In this document: piece after piece, positions 26,601 to 35,418 of the stretch
Position numbering within the stretch: position 1 is the first letter of the stretch
Layout of the letters: each line of letters opens with the position of its first letter
Source: Gilvimarinus japonicus
GTDB taxonomy: Bacteria > Pseudomonadota > Gammaproteobacteria > Pseudomonadales > Cellvibrionaceae
DNA: 64,000 bases
Direction of reading: 5' to 3'
NCBI RefSeq assembly: GCF_042847215.1
Contig: NZ_AP031500.1
Span: 2,852,001 to 2,916,000 of the forward strand
Notes under the pieces: model-generated
The model's database searches: none
What the model was told of the DNA's origin: nothing
The model's input: the letters and a program-made list of their open reading frames with translations, nothing else
Translations under genes and position numbers: made by a program

Positions 26601-26845
26601 GCTGCCGTGACGTCGCCAAACGAGCCAGTGATTACCTCGATGAACGAGATTCCCCCAAGGGCCAGCCAAGCTTACAAATTCGGCTGCACTTGATGCTCTG
26701 TAGCAATTGCCGCCGATTCGTGCGCCACATGCACAGCGCCCGTCAACTGGCGGCCCTTGTGCAGAGGGGCCGAGAGCGCTCCGAGCAAGGCGATGAGGTT
26801 TTATCGCATATAAAACGTCAAGATGCCGCTCCGCCGCCACCTTAG
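26594..26845 (+). CDS. Zinc-binding anti-sigma factor (ZAS type)
   Basis: This 83-residue soluble protein has no membrane segment. It carries H32-x3-C36-x2-C39 (HLMLCSNC), the HxxxCxxC signature of zinc-binding anti-sigma factors whose thiols release zinc on oxidation or metal stress. An additional N-terminal Cys4 and His-rich surroundings could complete the site. The ATG overlaps the end of the sigma gene by 7 bases, so the two should be made in equal amounts. Its partner is the upstream ECF factor. A strong hairpin follows the stop codon. Confidence 0.87.
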   Translation: MLSCRDVAKRASDYLDERDSPKGQPSLQIRLHLMLCSNCRRFVRHMHSARQLAALVQRGRERSEQGDEVLSHIKRQDAAPPPP

Positions 26846-26852
26846 CCGCCGC

Positions 26853-26875
26853 CTCAGCCCAGTGACTGGGCTGAG
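26853..26875 (+). terminator. Hairpin after the sigma/anti-sigma operon
   Basis: CTCAGCCCAG, loop TGA, CTGGGCTGAG is a perfect 10-bp stem 8 bases after the anti-sigma stop. There is no T-run, so termination may need Rho, or the hairpin protects the mRNA end. Confidence 0.6.
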
Positions 26876-26990
26876 AGAACAAATGATGCTATGTTGCTGT
26901 CTATATTTATGTTTCTGCCCCTCTCACTGCATCTGAGCGGTGAGTTATCGGTCAGTTTTTATCCGTTATAGAGAATACCGAGAGCGTTAT

Positions 26991-29159
26991 ATGCTGGAAA
27001 TGTTGTGTAAGTCTCACCGCTTGAAAGCTGGTGCACTGTGTCTAGGCCTTGGCATCAGCCTGTTAACGGCCCTGCCCCTTGCGGCGGCCGACCTCGAACC
27101 GCTCAAAATTACCGATCAGCAACGTAAAACCACGGCCGAGATCGTCAGCTCCCTGCATAAACATCACTATCGAGATCAAAATATCGATGATGCACTGTCT
27201 GAGAAGTTCTTAAAGAACTACCTCGACACGCTCGACCCGAGTCGCAGCTACTTCTTAAAAGCGGACATCGAAGAGTTTTACAAGCATCAAGACAAGTTCG
27301 ACGACGACTTTCAAAAAGGCGAGCTTAAAACCAGCTTTGTGATTTTTGACCGCTACCGCGAGCGCATTAGCGCCCGCCTGGAAAAAACACTCAAGCAGCT
27401 TGAAGACGATGAACTCAAGTACGACTTTACCGAAAACGACACCCTGAATGTCGACCGCGAAAAGGCACCCTGGCCCGCCACCGCCGCCGAGGCCGATGAG
27501 TTGTGGCGTAAACGCACCAAAGCTGACTTACTTAACTTAGTGTTAGCCGACAAAACCATTGATGAAGCCCGCGAGGTGCTGACCAAGCGCTACAAAAATC
27601 AACTGCGCCGGATGAGCCAGCAAACTGGTGAGGACGCGTTTAGCGCAGTCATCAATGCATTCACCATGCTCTACGATCCGCACACCAACTACTTATCGCC
27701 GCGCACACTGGAGAATTTCAACATCAATATGTCCCTTTCTCTAGAGGGCATTGGTGCCATGCTGCAAAGCGAAGATGAGTACACCAAAGTGGTACGACTG
27801 ATTCCCGCTGGCCCCGCCGACAAACAAGGGCAGCTAAAACCCGCCGACCGCATCGTTGCCGTAGGACAAGACAAAGAGGGCGAGCTGGTTGACGTAGTCG
27901 GCTGGCGCCTAGATGAAGTGGTCGATCTCATTCGCGGCAAAAAAGACAGCGTGGTACGGCTTGAAGTTCTGCCCAGCAAAGCCGCTGCCGGGGCCGCCAC
28001 CCACGTGATCAACATTAAGCGCGACAAAGTTAAACTCGAAGAGCAGGCGGCGCAAAAAGCTGTATTCGAACTCTCTGACGCAGAGGAAAACAGCTACAAG
28101 CTAGGTGTTATCGACATCCCGACTTTTTACATGGATTTTGAGGCGTACCGCAAACGCGACCCCAATTACAAAAGTACCACCCGTGATGTATTTAACCTAC
28201 TCAGTGAATTAGCGGCCGAGAACGTAGACGGTATTATTATCGATTTACGCAACAACGGCGGCGGCTCACTGCACGAGGCCACATCCTTAACGGATCTTTT
28301 TATCGACCAAGGGCCCGTGGTGCAAATCCGCCAGACCAATCAGCTGATTTCACGCAACTACCGCTCGCACTCGAAGGCGGTGTTTCGTGGTCCCATCGTG
28401 ATTTTAATTAACCGCTTGAGTGCATCGGCCTCAGAGATTTTTGCCGGTGCTATTCAGGACTACGGCCGCGGCATTATTGTCGGCAGCCAAAGCTTTGGCA
28501 AAGGCTCTGTGCAATCGCTACAACCGCTGCAATCGGGCCAGTTAAAAATCACCGAATCAAAATTTTATCGAGTCTCCGGTGGCAGCACGCAACACAAAGG
28601 GGTCGTCCCTGACATCACCCTGCCAGATATGATTGACCCTGAAGATGTAGGCGAAAGCAGCTACGACTACGCCCTGCCGTGGGATCAAATTCACGAGGTG
28701 AAACACGACCATTACTTTGACCTTGCGGCCCTGCTGCCAGCGATACAAAAAAGTCACGACGAGCGCATAAAAACCGACCCTGACTTTATCTTTTTGAGCA
28801 AACAGCAAGCGCTGATTGATAAGAACAGTGACCGCACTGAGATCTCGCTCAACGAGAAAACTCGGCGGACAGAAAAAACAGACTACGAGCAACAACTGCT
28901 AAGCATCGAGAATGAGCGGCGCAAGACCCGCGGCTTAGAGCCGTACAAAACCTACGCCGACATCAGCGAAGACGACATAAAAGAAGGTGATGACCCGGAC
29001 AAAGAAGCCGAGGCAGAAGCCGCAGCGGCAGAGCCGAAAAAAATTGACCCGGCAAAAGACCCACTGCTTACTGAAGCCGGCTATATTTTGTTGGATTTTA
29101 TTCGCGGCACCAACAATGCCGACGACGTGAAAGACGACACCAAAGTCGCTAACTTTTAA
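26991..29159 (+). CDS. prc: Carboxy-terminal processing protease Prc/Tsp
   Basis: The 722-residue periplasmic S41 protease has a signal peptide (GALCLGLGISLLTALPLAAA, about 13-32), an N-terminal helical domain, a PDZ domain near 240-320 (LEGIGAMLQSEDEYTKVVRLIPAGPADKQGQLKPADRI; core GPADKQGQLKPADRI) and the catalytic Ser-Lys dyad in NRLSASASEIFAGA and SQSFGKGSVQ. A C-terminal DUF3340 region ends with an acidic tail. It cleaves proteins at nonpolar C-termini and trims PBP3 and cell-wall enzymes in relatives. I use the ATG at 26991; an upstream GTG at 26940 would spoil the signal peptide. Confidence 0.95.
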   Translation: MLEMLCKSHRLKAGALCLGLGISLLTALPLAAADLEPLKITDQQRKTTAEIVSSLHKHHYRDQNIDDALSEKFLKNYLDTLDPSRSYFLKADIEEFYKHQDKFDDDFQKGELKTSFVIFDRYRERISARLEKTLKQLEDDELKYDFTENDTLNVDREKAPWPATAAEADELWRKRTKADLLNLVLADKTIDEAREVLTKRYKNQLRRMSQQTGEDAFSAVINAFTMLYDPHTNYLSPRTLENFNINMSLSLEGIGAMLQSEDEYTKVVRLIPAGPADKQGQLKPADRIVAVGQDKEGELVDVVGWRLDEVVDLIRGKKDSVVRLEVLPSKAAAGAATHVINIKRDKVKLEEQAAQKAVFELSDAEENSYKLGVIDIPTFYMDFEAYRKRDPNYKSTTRDVFNLLSELAAENVDGIIIDLRNNGGGSLHEATSLTDLFIDQGPVVQIRQTNQLISRNYRSHSKAVFRGPIVILINRLSASASEIFAGAIQDYGRGIIVGSQSFGKGSVQSLQPLQSGQLKITESKFYRVSGGSTQHKGVVPDITLPDMIDPEDVGESSYDYALPWDQIHEVKHDHYFDLAALLPAIQKSHDERIKTDPDFIFLSKQQALIDKNSDRTEISLNEKTRRTEKTDYEQQLLSIENERRKTRGLEPYKTYADISEDDIKEGDDPDKEAEAEAAAAEPKKIDPAKDPLLTEAGYILLDFIRGTNNADDVKDDTKVANF

Positions 29160-29183
29160 GCACCTTACCAACCAGCAACCTGT

Positions 29184-29214
29184 GGCGGCTCTATGCCGCC
29201 GCAGTGCTTTTTAA
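29184..29214 (+). terminator. Possible terminator of prc
   Basis: GGCGGC, loop TCTAT, GCCGCC, then a T-run (TTTTT) 7 bases further. The spacing before the T-run weakens the call. Confidence 0.45.
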
Positions 29215-29238
29215 CCCCTACCAATACAGTTAATCGTT

Positions 29239-30051
29239 ATGAAAGCTATCTCGTTTAATATCAACAGTATTCGCTCGCGCCCGCATCAACTTCAGGCGAT
29301 CATCGACGTTTACAACCCTGACTTTATCGGGCTGCAAGAAACCAAAGTCCACGACGAACAGTTCCCCCAAGAAATGATCGAGGACATGGGCTATCACGTC
29401 GCTTTTCACGGCCAAAAGTCACATTACGGTGTCGCTCTAATGTCTCGCCATCCGTTTATCGACACCGTTAAGGGGTTTCCCGGCGACACCGACGAGTCAC
29501 AGCGACGCTTTATCGGCGGGCGCTTCGAGGTGCCAGGCATTGGCCAGGTACAGGTATATAACGGGTATTTCCCCCAAGGAGAAAGCCGCGACCACCCGCT
29601 AAAATTTCCGGCCAAAGAAAAATATTACGCTGATTTAACCAAACTCATGCAAGATCACCACAGCCCCAGCGATGCCATTATTGTGATGGGGGACGTGAAT
29701 GTGTCGTATCAGGATATAGACATTGGAATCGGTGAGGATAACCGCAAGCGCTGGTTGCGCACCGGCAAATGCAGCTTTTTACCCGAAGAGCGCGAGTGGC
29801 TTAGCACTTTAATGGACTGGGGCTTGCTAGATACCTATCGCCAGCTTCACCCCGAGGCCGACGACTTGTATAGCTGGTTTGATTACCGCTCGCGGGGCTT
29901 TGAGCGCGAGCCCAAGCGAGGCCTTAGAATCGATCAGATTCTTGCCACCAAACCGCTTGTCGAGCGCTGCACTGGCGCCGGTATTGATTACCAGCTAAGG
30001 GCGATGGAAAAACCCTCGGATCACTGCCCTATTTGGGCCGAGTTTACATAA
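29239..30051 (+). CDS. xthA: Exodeoxyribonuclease III
   Basis: The 270-residue enzyme is the major AP endonuclease and 3'-5' exonuclease/phosphatase of base-excision repair. Motifs: MKAISFNINSIRSR, GLQETKV (metal-binding Glu), YNGYFPQGESRDHPLKF, MGDVNVS (Asp-x-Asn), and RIDQILA with PSDHCPIWAEF (catalytic Asp-His). Length matches E. coli XthA. It is convergent with the hybrid kinase gene, with only 6 bases between. Confidence 0.97.
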   Translation: MKAISFNINSIRSRPHQLQAIIDVYNPDFIGLQETKVHDEQFPQEMIEDMGYHVAFHGQKSHYGVALMSRHPFIDTVKGFPGDTDESQRRFIGGRFEVPGIGQVQVYNGYFPQGESRDHPLKFPAKEKYYADLTKLMQDHHSPSDAIIVMGDVNVSYQDIDIGIGEDNRKRWLRTGKCSFLPEEREWLSTLMDWGLLDTYRQLHPEADDLYSWFDYRSRGFEREPKRGLRIDQILATKPLVERCTGAGIDYQLRAMEKPSDHCPIWAEFT

Positions 30052-30057
30052 GCCCAT

Positions 30058-32304
30058 TTACTCCGCTGCCGGCAAGGGTGGCGGAGTAATATCCAGCCAG
30101 CGCTGCAGGCGCCCTTCCAGTGCCTCATAACGCAGCGGTTTACCCACCTGATCATCAAACCCCGCGGCCAACAGCTGATTGACCTGCTCGTCGGTCAACT
30201 CCGGAATCATCCCAACAATAGGCACACGGCGGCTGTTAGCGGCTTTTTCATGCTCACGGATTTTATGCACGGCGCTGACGGCCGCATTGTCTGGCAGCTC
30301 ACTATCAAGCAACACCAAATCAAAACGCTCTTTCTCTAAGATCGCCACGGCCTCAGGGCCATTGCCCACTAGCTGAACATAACAGCCAAGCTTTTTTAGC
30401 ATTCCCGAGGCAACCATTTGATTGACCCGGTGATCCTCCACCACCAAAATACGTCGGGTTCCGGGTACATCCAACACTGGCGCTACCGGCTCAAGTACCG
30501 TGTCGCTGGGCACCTCGGCACTGGGCGAGCTTAACAACCGCTGGCAAACCGCGTCATATAGTTGCTTGTACATCACCGGCTTTTCCAAACAACTAACCTG
30601 CGGGTAATGCTCTAGGTGTTGTTGTACCTCGTCGGTATCGCGCTGCAAAACACTCATCGCCAGCACCTGCTTAAGCGCAGCGGTCGTCTCAGTGGCGGCC
30701 AATTCGCGGGACAACGCCAGTGCGTTAAAGCTGTTTAAACGGTTGTAAATCAACACTAAATCAATGGGCTCGCCGCTTTTGCTCTCTTCGTCGATGAGCG
30801 TAACCGCTTGCTCATAACCGTAGACCGTATTGGCGTGCACCCCCCAGTTATTGAGCTCACTCTCAAGGTCCAGCGCCACCCGATCTGGTAAATCCACCAG
30901 CAGGAGGCGCTTGCCTCTCAGCTTTTGGTCGGCGCCCAGGGTTTTGCCCTGATGACTGATCGTTTGCAAACGCACATTAATCACCAGCCGGTTGCCGCCC
31001 GCCGGGGTTTTAAGCAAGTGCACACTACCACCCATGCACTCGGCCAGGCCTTTACTGATCGCCAGGCCAATGCCCACCCGGCCGGTTTGCTCGGCTTCTT
31101 GCAGGCGAGACTCATCAACCTCCGCCTTAGCCTCGTCGGTACGATGGTAATGACTGTCGCTAATAACCGCTTGCAGCTCACCCATGTCATCCTCAGAGCC
31201 CGCATAACTCACTTCGATAAAGACGTTGCCGGTAACAGAAAACTTAATAGCGTGTCCCAACAACGTTGCCGTTACTTGCCGCAGGCGCGCCGCATCGCCA
31301 CGCACCCGGCTGGGTAACTCCGGATCAAGCAGATAATTTAGCTCCACCCCTTGTTGGTGTGCCTCTAACGAGAAATCCCGCACCAATTTAGCCACCAAGC
31401 GGCGCAAATCGAACACCGACTCATCAAGCTCAAGGCTTTTAGTGGTGATCTTAGAGAAGTCCACCACGTTATTCACCAAATCTAACTGCCGCTCACCCGC
31501 CTTAGATGCCATACCCAGCAAGTCTCGCTGCCGATCTGACAGCTCCGCGTCATCCACCAGAGCCAAGGTGCCAAGAATATCGTTAAGTGACGTGCGGAAC
31601 TCATGCCCAAGATTGACCAAAAATTCATTTTTAAGCTCAATCGCCGCACGAGAGCTTTTTTGTTCGTTCTCGAGGCCGCGGGCGCGCTCGTGTAACACAA
31701 AGTTAGCTTCTAAGCGCTGCCAATAACCACTGCCAGTTACCCGCGCCTGATGTATCAACATCATATAAAACAGCACCATAATGGCGGCATACAAATAGCC
31801 ATCGACCGTCGCCAGTGCCATCGCCGTTACTGCGGCCGGAATCATCCCAATAAATAAATAGATTTTTAGAAAACGAATATAAGGCGCAAACACATTGGCA
31901 ACGGAGGAGTAAAACACCACGGTATAAAGCCACATGATGAGCGTTTCTTCTCGCATCCCCAACACCCAGGTCAAGCTGACGAGAATAACACTCCACCAAA
32001 TCGCCCCCAGGAAAGAGGCGATAAAATACTGGGTGCGCCAACGCTTTGGCGCCCGGGAGTAAAGGACTTCAAAGCGAAACAAGTAGTAGCTACGCAGCAA
32101 GGTTACCAACAGTAAGCCGGTAATAAGCACAATAGCGAGATTGTTTTCACGATAAAAAAAGTCGCCAAACACTAAGCTTAACGCAAACACTAAAAAGTTG
32201 AGCAGCAAACCCCGGCGGCTGTATTTTGCCACTCGCGCATCGGTATCGTGGATTACTTGGCGGTCCTTCTGGACCTTGGACATCGGCGTAAAAAGCTCGA
32301 ACAT
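30058..32304 (-). CDS. Hybrid histidine kinase with degenerate kinase and first receiver domains
   Basis: This 748-residue membrane protein has about six helices (32-190), a HisKA domain with His234 (LGHEFRTSLNDIL), a HATPase fold (330-445) and two receiver domains (465-590 and 618-740). The kinase seems damaged: in the N-box both Asn positions are replaced (T347 and H351 in TLLGHAIKF), and the G1 box D-x-G-x-G reads DSHYHR (383-388); only the G2 box GIGLAISK remains. Receiver 1 has Tyr520 where the phospho-Asp is expected (DLVLIYN). Receiver 2 keeps VVEDH, Asp667 and the conserved Lys. It may be a scaffold or receive phosphate from another kinase. AAGG lies 7 bases before the ATG. Confidence 0.88.
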   Translation of the reverse strand: MFELFTPMSKVQKDRQVIHDTDARVAKYSRRGLLLNFLVFALSLVFGDFFYRENNLAIVLITGLLLVTLLRSYYLFRFEVLYSRAPKRWRTQYFIASFLGAIWWSVILVSLTWVLGMREETLIMWLYTVVFYSSVANVFAPYIRFLKIYLFIGMIPAAVTAMALATVDGYLYAAIMVLFYMMLIHQARVTGSGYWQRLEANFVLHERARGLENEQKSSRAAIELKNEFLVNLGHEFRTSLNDILGTLALVDDAELSDRQRDLLGMASKAGERQLDLVNNVVDFSKITTKSLELDESVFDLRRLVAKLVRDFSLEAHQQGVELNYLLDPELPSRVRGDAARLRQVTATLLGHAIKFSVTGNVFIEVSYAGSEDDMGELQAVISDSHYHRTDEAKAEVDESRLQEAEQTGRVGIGLAISKGLAECMGGSVHLLKTPAGGNRLVINVRLQTISHQGKTLGADQKLRGKRLLLVDLPDRVALDLESELNNWGVHANTVYGYEQAVTLIDEESKSGEPIDLVLIYNRLNSFNALALSRELAATETTAALKQVLAMSVLQRDTDEVQQHLEHYPQVSCLEKPVMYKQLYDAVCQRLLSSPSAEVPSDTVLEPVAPVLDVPGTRRILVVEDHRVNQMVASGMLKKLGCYVQLVGNGPEAVAILEKERFDLVLLDSELPDNAAVSAVHKIREHEKAANSRRVPIVGMIPELTDEQVNQLLAAGFDDQVGKPLRYEALEGRLQRWLDITPPPLPAAE

Positions 32305-32388
32305 AAAGCGCCTTTATAGAGGTTCACGCTCAGAGCGTGGGTCTTTTAGTGGATCAGTCCGTTGTCGGTCTGTCCCTGATACGCGTGA

Positions 32389-32592
32389 CTACTTGTTAAT
32401 ATAGTACTCAACCAGCACGGTTTTAATCACAAAGCCTAGCAAACCCAAACCGAGCGCCAAGAATAAAATAAAGGTACCAAAACGACCCGCTTTGGATTTT
32501 TTAGCCAAGTCCCAGACGATAAACACCATAAAGGCAATTAAGCCACCGACACCCAACACAAGGGACCAGTTTTCAAACTGCTCAAACGACAT
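32389..32592 (-). CDS. DUF2788 family small membrane protein
   Basis: The 67-residue protein has two membrane helices (WSLVLGVGGLIAFMVFIVWDLA and FGTFILFLALGLGLLGFVIKTVLVE) separated by a basic loop KKSKAGR, the layout of DUF2788 proteins of pseudomonads and marine relatives. No function is known. I chose the ATG at 32592; an in-frame GTG three codons earlier is possible. It follows the kinase's upstream region on the same strand. Confidence 0.8.
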   Translation of the reverse strand: MSFEQFENWSLVLGVGGLIAFMVFIVWDLAKKSKAGRFGTFILFLALGLGLLGFVIKTVLVEYYINK

Positions 32593-32892
32593 GGCGAACA
32601 CCCGTACTTAACTCGATTTACTAGCACCGCGGTCGATGCCGCGGCAAGACAGCCATTGTAACCAAGTTACCTCAGCCGCGCACTACCGACGCCCAGATCA
32701 AGCGAACCGGCCAGTACTCAGCGCCTGTGGCTTAGGCTTTCGCGTCACGCAAAAGTCTTTTACACTAATGACGCTGCCTCAACAAACCTATAACAGGCAG
32801 CACCACTAGGGAAAACCAATGAAGAATCAAACCCCTAGCCTGTAGTACGCCGTTTTTACCGGAAAGAAACCAACCATCTTGAGGGATTAACA

Positions 32893-33291
32893 ATGAACAT
32901 CAAAACCGTACTTTGCACCATTCCATTGATTGCCACGCTAGCCGCTTGCAGCCCGAACGACGAAGACAGCAACCTAGAAGAATCGGCGAAAAGCACTATG
33001 TCGAGCGCTAAAGAAACCGCCAAATCCGCGACTGACGCCGCCGCCAAAAAAGCGGGAGAACTAAAAGACAAAGCCGCCGAAATGGCGGATGACGCGGGCG
33101 ACGCCACTGAAGAGGCGTGGGATAAAACCAAAGATGCCACGTCGGATGCTTGGGATGAGACCAAAGAAGCCTCTGAAGAGGGTTGGGAAAAAACCAAAGA
33201 GGTAAGCAAAGATGGCTGGGAAGCCACTAAAGAAGCTGGTGAAGACGCCGCTGACGCGATGGACGACGCCGCAGATGATATGAAGGACTAA
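32893..33291 (+). CDS. Lipoprotein with 11-residue Trp/Lys/acidic repeats
   Basis: The 132-residue protein has a lipoprotein signal (LIATLAAC, Cys19) with Ser at +2, so the outer membrane is likely. After an Ala/Lys-rich stretch come four 11-residue repeats, AWDKTKDATSD, AWDETKEASEE, GWEKTKEVSKD and GWEATKEAGED, then a Trp-free degenerate copy. Eleven-residue amphipathic repeats resemble LEA group 3 and apolipoprotein helices, which bind membranes or protect during desiccation. No assignment to a named family is possible by eye. AGGG and GAGGG-like bases precede the ATG, and a strong terminator follows. The 300 bases upstream (32593-32892) hold no other gene. Confidence 0.8.
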   Translation: MNIKTVLCTIPLIATLAACSPNDEDSNLEESAKSTMSSAKETAKSATDAAAKKAGELKDKAAEMADDAGDATEEAWDKTKDATSDAWDETKEASEEGWEKTKEVSKDGWEATKEAGEDAADAMDDAADDMKD

Positions 33292-33310
33292 CGCCCAAAC
33301 CGCCGTTCCC

Positions 33311-33338
33311 AATACCGGGCCCAGCCCGGTATTTTTTT
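33311..33338 (+). terminator. Intrinsic terminator of the repeat lipoprotein gene
   Basis: AATACCGGGC, loop CCA, GCCCGGTATT, then a T-run of seven. It is 20 bases after the stop. Confidence 0.92.
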
Positions 33339-33386
33339 GCCCTTTACTCGCCTATGCCCTCACGCGTCAGCAGTCTACCCCCAAGC

Positions 33387-33872
33387 TTAGCGGTTACCTT
33401 GGCGCCACTCGGCCACAGCCGCGTCATCTTGCTCGCGTGCCGCGACCCAATAGGCGCCGCTGCGTCGGTGCTCTTTTTTCCAAAAAGGTGCTTGAGTTTT
33501 TAAGGTGTCCATTAAAAAGCGGGCACTTAAAAACGCTTCGTCCCGATGACGACTACTCACCGCCACCAGCACAATTTGCTGCCCAACGGCAAGCTTACCG
33601 ACCCGGTGCACGATGGTAATCGCATCCAGTGACCAGCGAGACCGGGCTTCAACCACCAGCGAGCGCAAGGACTTTTCCGTCATGGCCGGGTAATGCTCCA
33701 GCTCCAACGCCAACACCGGGTCCGTCTCCGATTCAGCACGCACTGTGCCGACAAAAAACACCACCGCACCGGTATTACCCGCCGTCTGCTGCAAACGCTG
33801 GTAGTGCTCTGTCACAGAAAAGTCATCCCGCTGCACCTGTACCAGATCTTGCAACGCGTCACGCTCCATCAT
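33387..33872 (-). CDS. moaE: Molybdopterin synthase catalytic subunit MoaE
   Basis: The 161-residue MoaE, with MoaD, inserts sulfur into precursor Z to give molybdopterin. Motifs: GAVVFFVGTVRAE, LELEHYPAMTEKSL, IVHRVGKLAVGQQIVLVAVSS, RHRDEAFLSARFLMDTLKTQAPFWKKE; the Lys pair of the active site (KTQAPFWKKE) is present. Its start overlaps the moaD stop by one base (TGATG). The cluster is moaC-moaD-moaE on the minus strand. Confidence 0.95.
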   Translation of the reverse strand: MMERDALQDLVQVQRDDFSVTEHYQRLQQTAGNTGAVVFFVGTVRAESETDPVLALELEHYPAMTEKSLRSLVVEARSRWSLDAITIVHRVGKLAVGQQIVLVAVSSRHRDEAFLSARFLMDTLKTQAPFWKKEHRRSGAYWVAAREQDDAAVAEWRQGNR

Positions 33873-34120
33873 CAGCCCCCCGTAACCGGAGGAAAGAGCG
33901 CTACTTCATCACCATCGTTAACGCCCGTTGTAGACTTCGCCATGGTCTGATTAACACTCACCAACCAAGGCTTACTTTGCAGCACCTCGGCCCAGTGGGG
34001 CCGCACTGTAACCAGTGCCGGCACTAAATCGCCCGCGACATGTACCGCCTGATCCGGAAGCTCGATCGAGTCGCAATCCAGCAACTCGCGCAACTGAGCA
34101 AAAAATAACACCTGAATCAC
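33872..34120 (-). CDS. moaD: Molybdopterin synthase sulfur carrier subunit MoaD
   Basis: The 82-residue ubiquitin-like protein ends in the expected Gly-Gly (PPVTGG), which becomes the thiocarboxylate sulfur donor. Near the end DGDEVALFPPV is typical. I chose the GTG at 34120 with GGGAG upstream; it overlaps the moaC stop as GTGA, so the genes are translationally coupled. An ATG further upstream would extend into moaC coding sequence without family similarity. Confidence 0.93.
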   Translation of the reverse strand: MIQVLFFAQLRELLDCDSIELPDQAVHVAGDLVPALVTVRPHWAEVLQSKPWLVSVNQTMAKSTTGVNDGDEVALFPPVTGG

Positions 34121-34596
34121 AATGACTCCCGCTGGTAATGCCCGCGCCGACCGCCGCTTTTCTCCAGTAGACAAACGCCTTCAATCACCATTGCCATGTC
34201 AATCGCTTTGGCCATATCAATCACCGTTAAAGCGGCCACACTGGCGGCTGTTAGCGCCTCCATCTCAACGCCGGTTTTACCGCTGAGTTTACAATAGGTT
34301 TCGATACGCAGTTGGTCGCGGGCGTGATCAAACTGAAAATCGACCGCTACTTTACTGAGCGCCAGCGGGTGGCACAAAGGAATTAAGTCGGAGCACTTTT
34401 TGGCTGCCTGAATACCGGCTATCCGGGCGGTACTTAACACGTCGCCTTTTTTTAGGTCGTTGGCCGCAATTGCCGCAAGCGTTGCGGCCTGCATCGAGAC
34501 TCTCGCCTCGGCGCGAGCCTCGCGCACAGTCACGGGTTTAGCCGAGACATCCACCATAGACGCCGCGCCCTGTTCATCGCAATGTGTCAAATTCAT
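34117..34596 (-). CDS. moaC: Cyclic pyranopterin monophosphate synthase MoaC
   Basis: The 159-residue enzyme forms cPMP in molybdenum cofactor synthesis. The conserved blocks MVDVSAKPVTVREA, KGDVLSTARIAGIQAAKKCSDLIPLCHPL and KTGVEMEALTAASVAALTVIDMAKAIDM are intact. It is first of moaCDE; moaA and moaB are not nearby. Confidence 0.96.
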   Translation of the reverse strand: MNLTHCDEQGAASMVDVSAKPVTVREARAEARVSMQAATLAAIAANDLKKGDVLSTARIAGIQAAKKCSDLIPLCHPLALSKVAVDFQFDHARDQLRIETYCKLSGKTGVEMEALTAASVAALTVIDMAKAIDMAMVIEGVCLLEKSGGRRGHYQRESL

Positions 34597-34655
34597 TATT
34601 AGCCTCTACACTTAACGGGGCATACCCCATTTGGTAACACTTACCCGGAGGCACC

Positions 34656-35351
34656 ATGCACCTGCAATTGGTTAAAGATCGCTGGCCGGCACAACATCCC
34701 GGACGAATTCAGCTTTACTCCATGAATACGCCAAACGGTATAAAGGTCGCACTGGCGCTGGAGGAAATGCATTTGCCCTACGATGCCCACACGGTTGATA
34801 TTACCGAGGGAGAGCAGTTTTGCGAGGCCTTTCGCATTATCAACCCCAACAGCAAAATCCCCGCACTCATCGATCCAGAGGGGCCCGACGATCACCCTCT
34901 TAGTTTAATGGAGTCATGTGCCATTTTGCGCTACTTGGCCGAAAAAACCGGAGAGTTTACACCGCTGGACAAAGCCGGAAAAAGTGCCTGCGAGCAATGG
35001 CTGTTTTTTCAAACCGGTCACATTGGCCCCATGTTTGGGCAGTTTGGGCACTTTTTTAAGTTCGCCCAAAACGACTGCCAAGACCCTTACCCACTAGAGC
35101 GCTACCGCAAAGAGACGCAGCGCTTACTGCACGTAATCGACAACCACCTACAGCGACACGACTATATGTTAGGCGAGAGCTACAGCATTGTGGATATGGC
35201 GATTGCCCCGTGGGTAGACTGCCTGGAACAGTTTTACGATGCGGGCCAAATTCTCGAACTCCAACGGTTTGAGACAACCAACCGCTGGCTGACGCAATGC
35301 ACTAAACGCCCGGCCTATCAGCGAGCCAAAGAGGTCTGCGCACCGGCTTAG
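34656..35351 (+). CDS. Glutathione S-transferase family protein (Nu class, YfcG/YghU-like)
   Basis: The 231-residue protein has an N-terminal thioredoxin-like GST domain (IQLYSMNTPNGIKVALALEEM, INPNSKIPALID, ESCAILRYLAE) and a C-terminal helical domain (GHIGPMFGQFGHFFKFA, SIVDMAIAPWV). The NTPNGxK motif with Thr rather than Tyr/Ser as catalytic residue marks the Nu class, which shows disulfide-bond reductase activity toward glutathione. The start follows CCGGAGG. Confidence 0.9.
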   Translation: MHLQLVKDRWPAQHPGRIQLYSMNTPNGIKVALALEEMHLPYDAHTVDITEGEQFCEAFRIINPNSKIPALIDPEGPDDHPLSLMESCAILRYLAEKTGEFTPLDKAGKSACEQWLFFQTGHIGPMFGQFGHFFKFAQNDCQDPYPLERYRKETQRLLHVIDNHLQRHDYMLGESYSIVDMAIAPWVDCLEQFYDAGQILELQRFETTNRWLTQCTKRPAYQRAKEVCAPA

Positions 35352-35418
35352 CCCTGTGCGCAGACCCTTTTGAGGCAGCCATCATCTGACTGAGCTGCCG
35401 CTATAAAGAATTGCGTTA

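Noticed and set aside
32656..32681. Another TGTAAC at 32656 upstream of the repeat lipoprotein gene
   Set aside because: At the 16-bp distance it is followed by CGCA rather than CRTC, and lies over 200 bases from the next gene, so I did not count it as a third ECF promoter.
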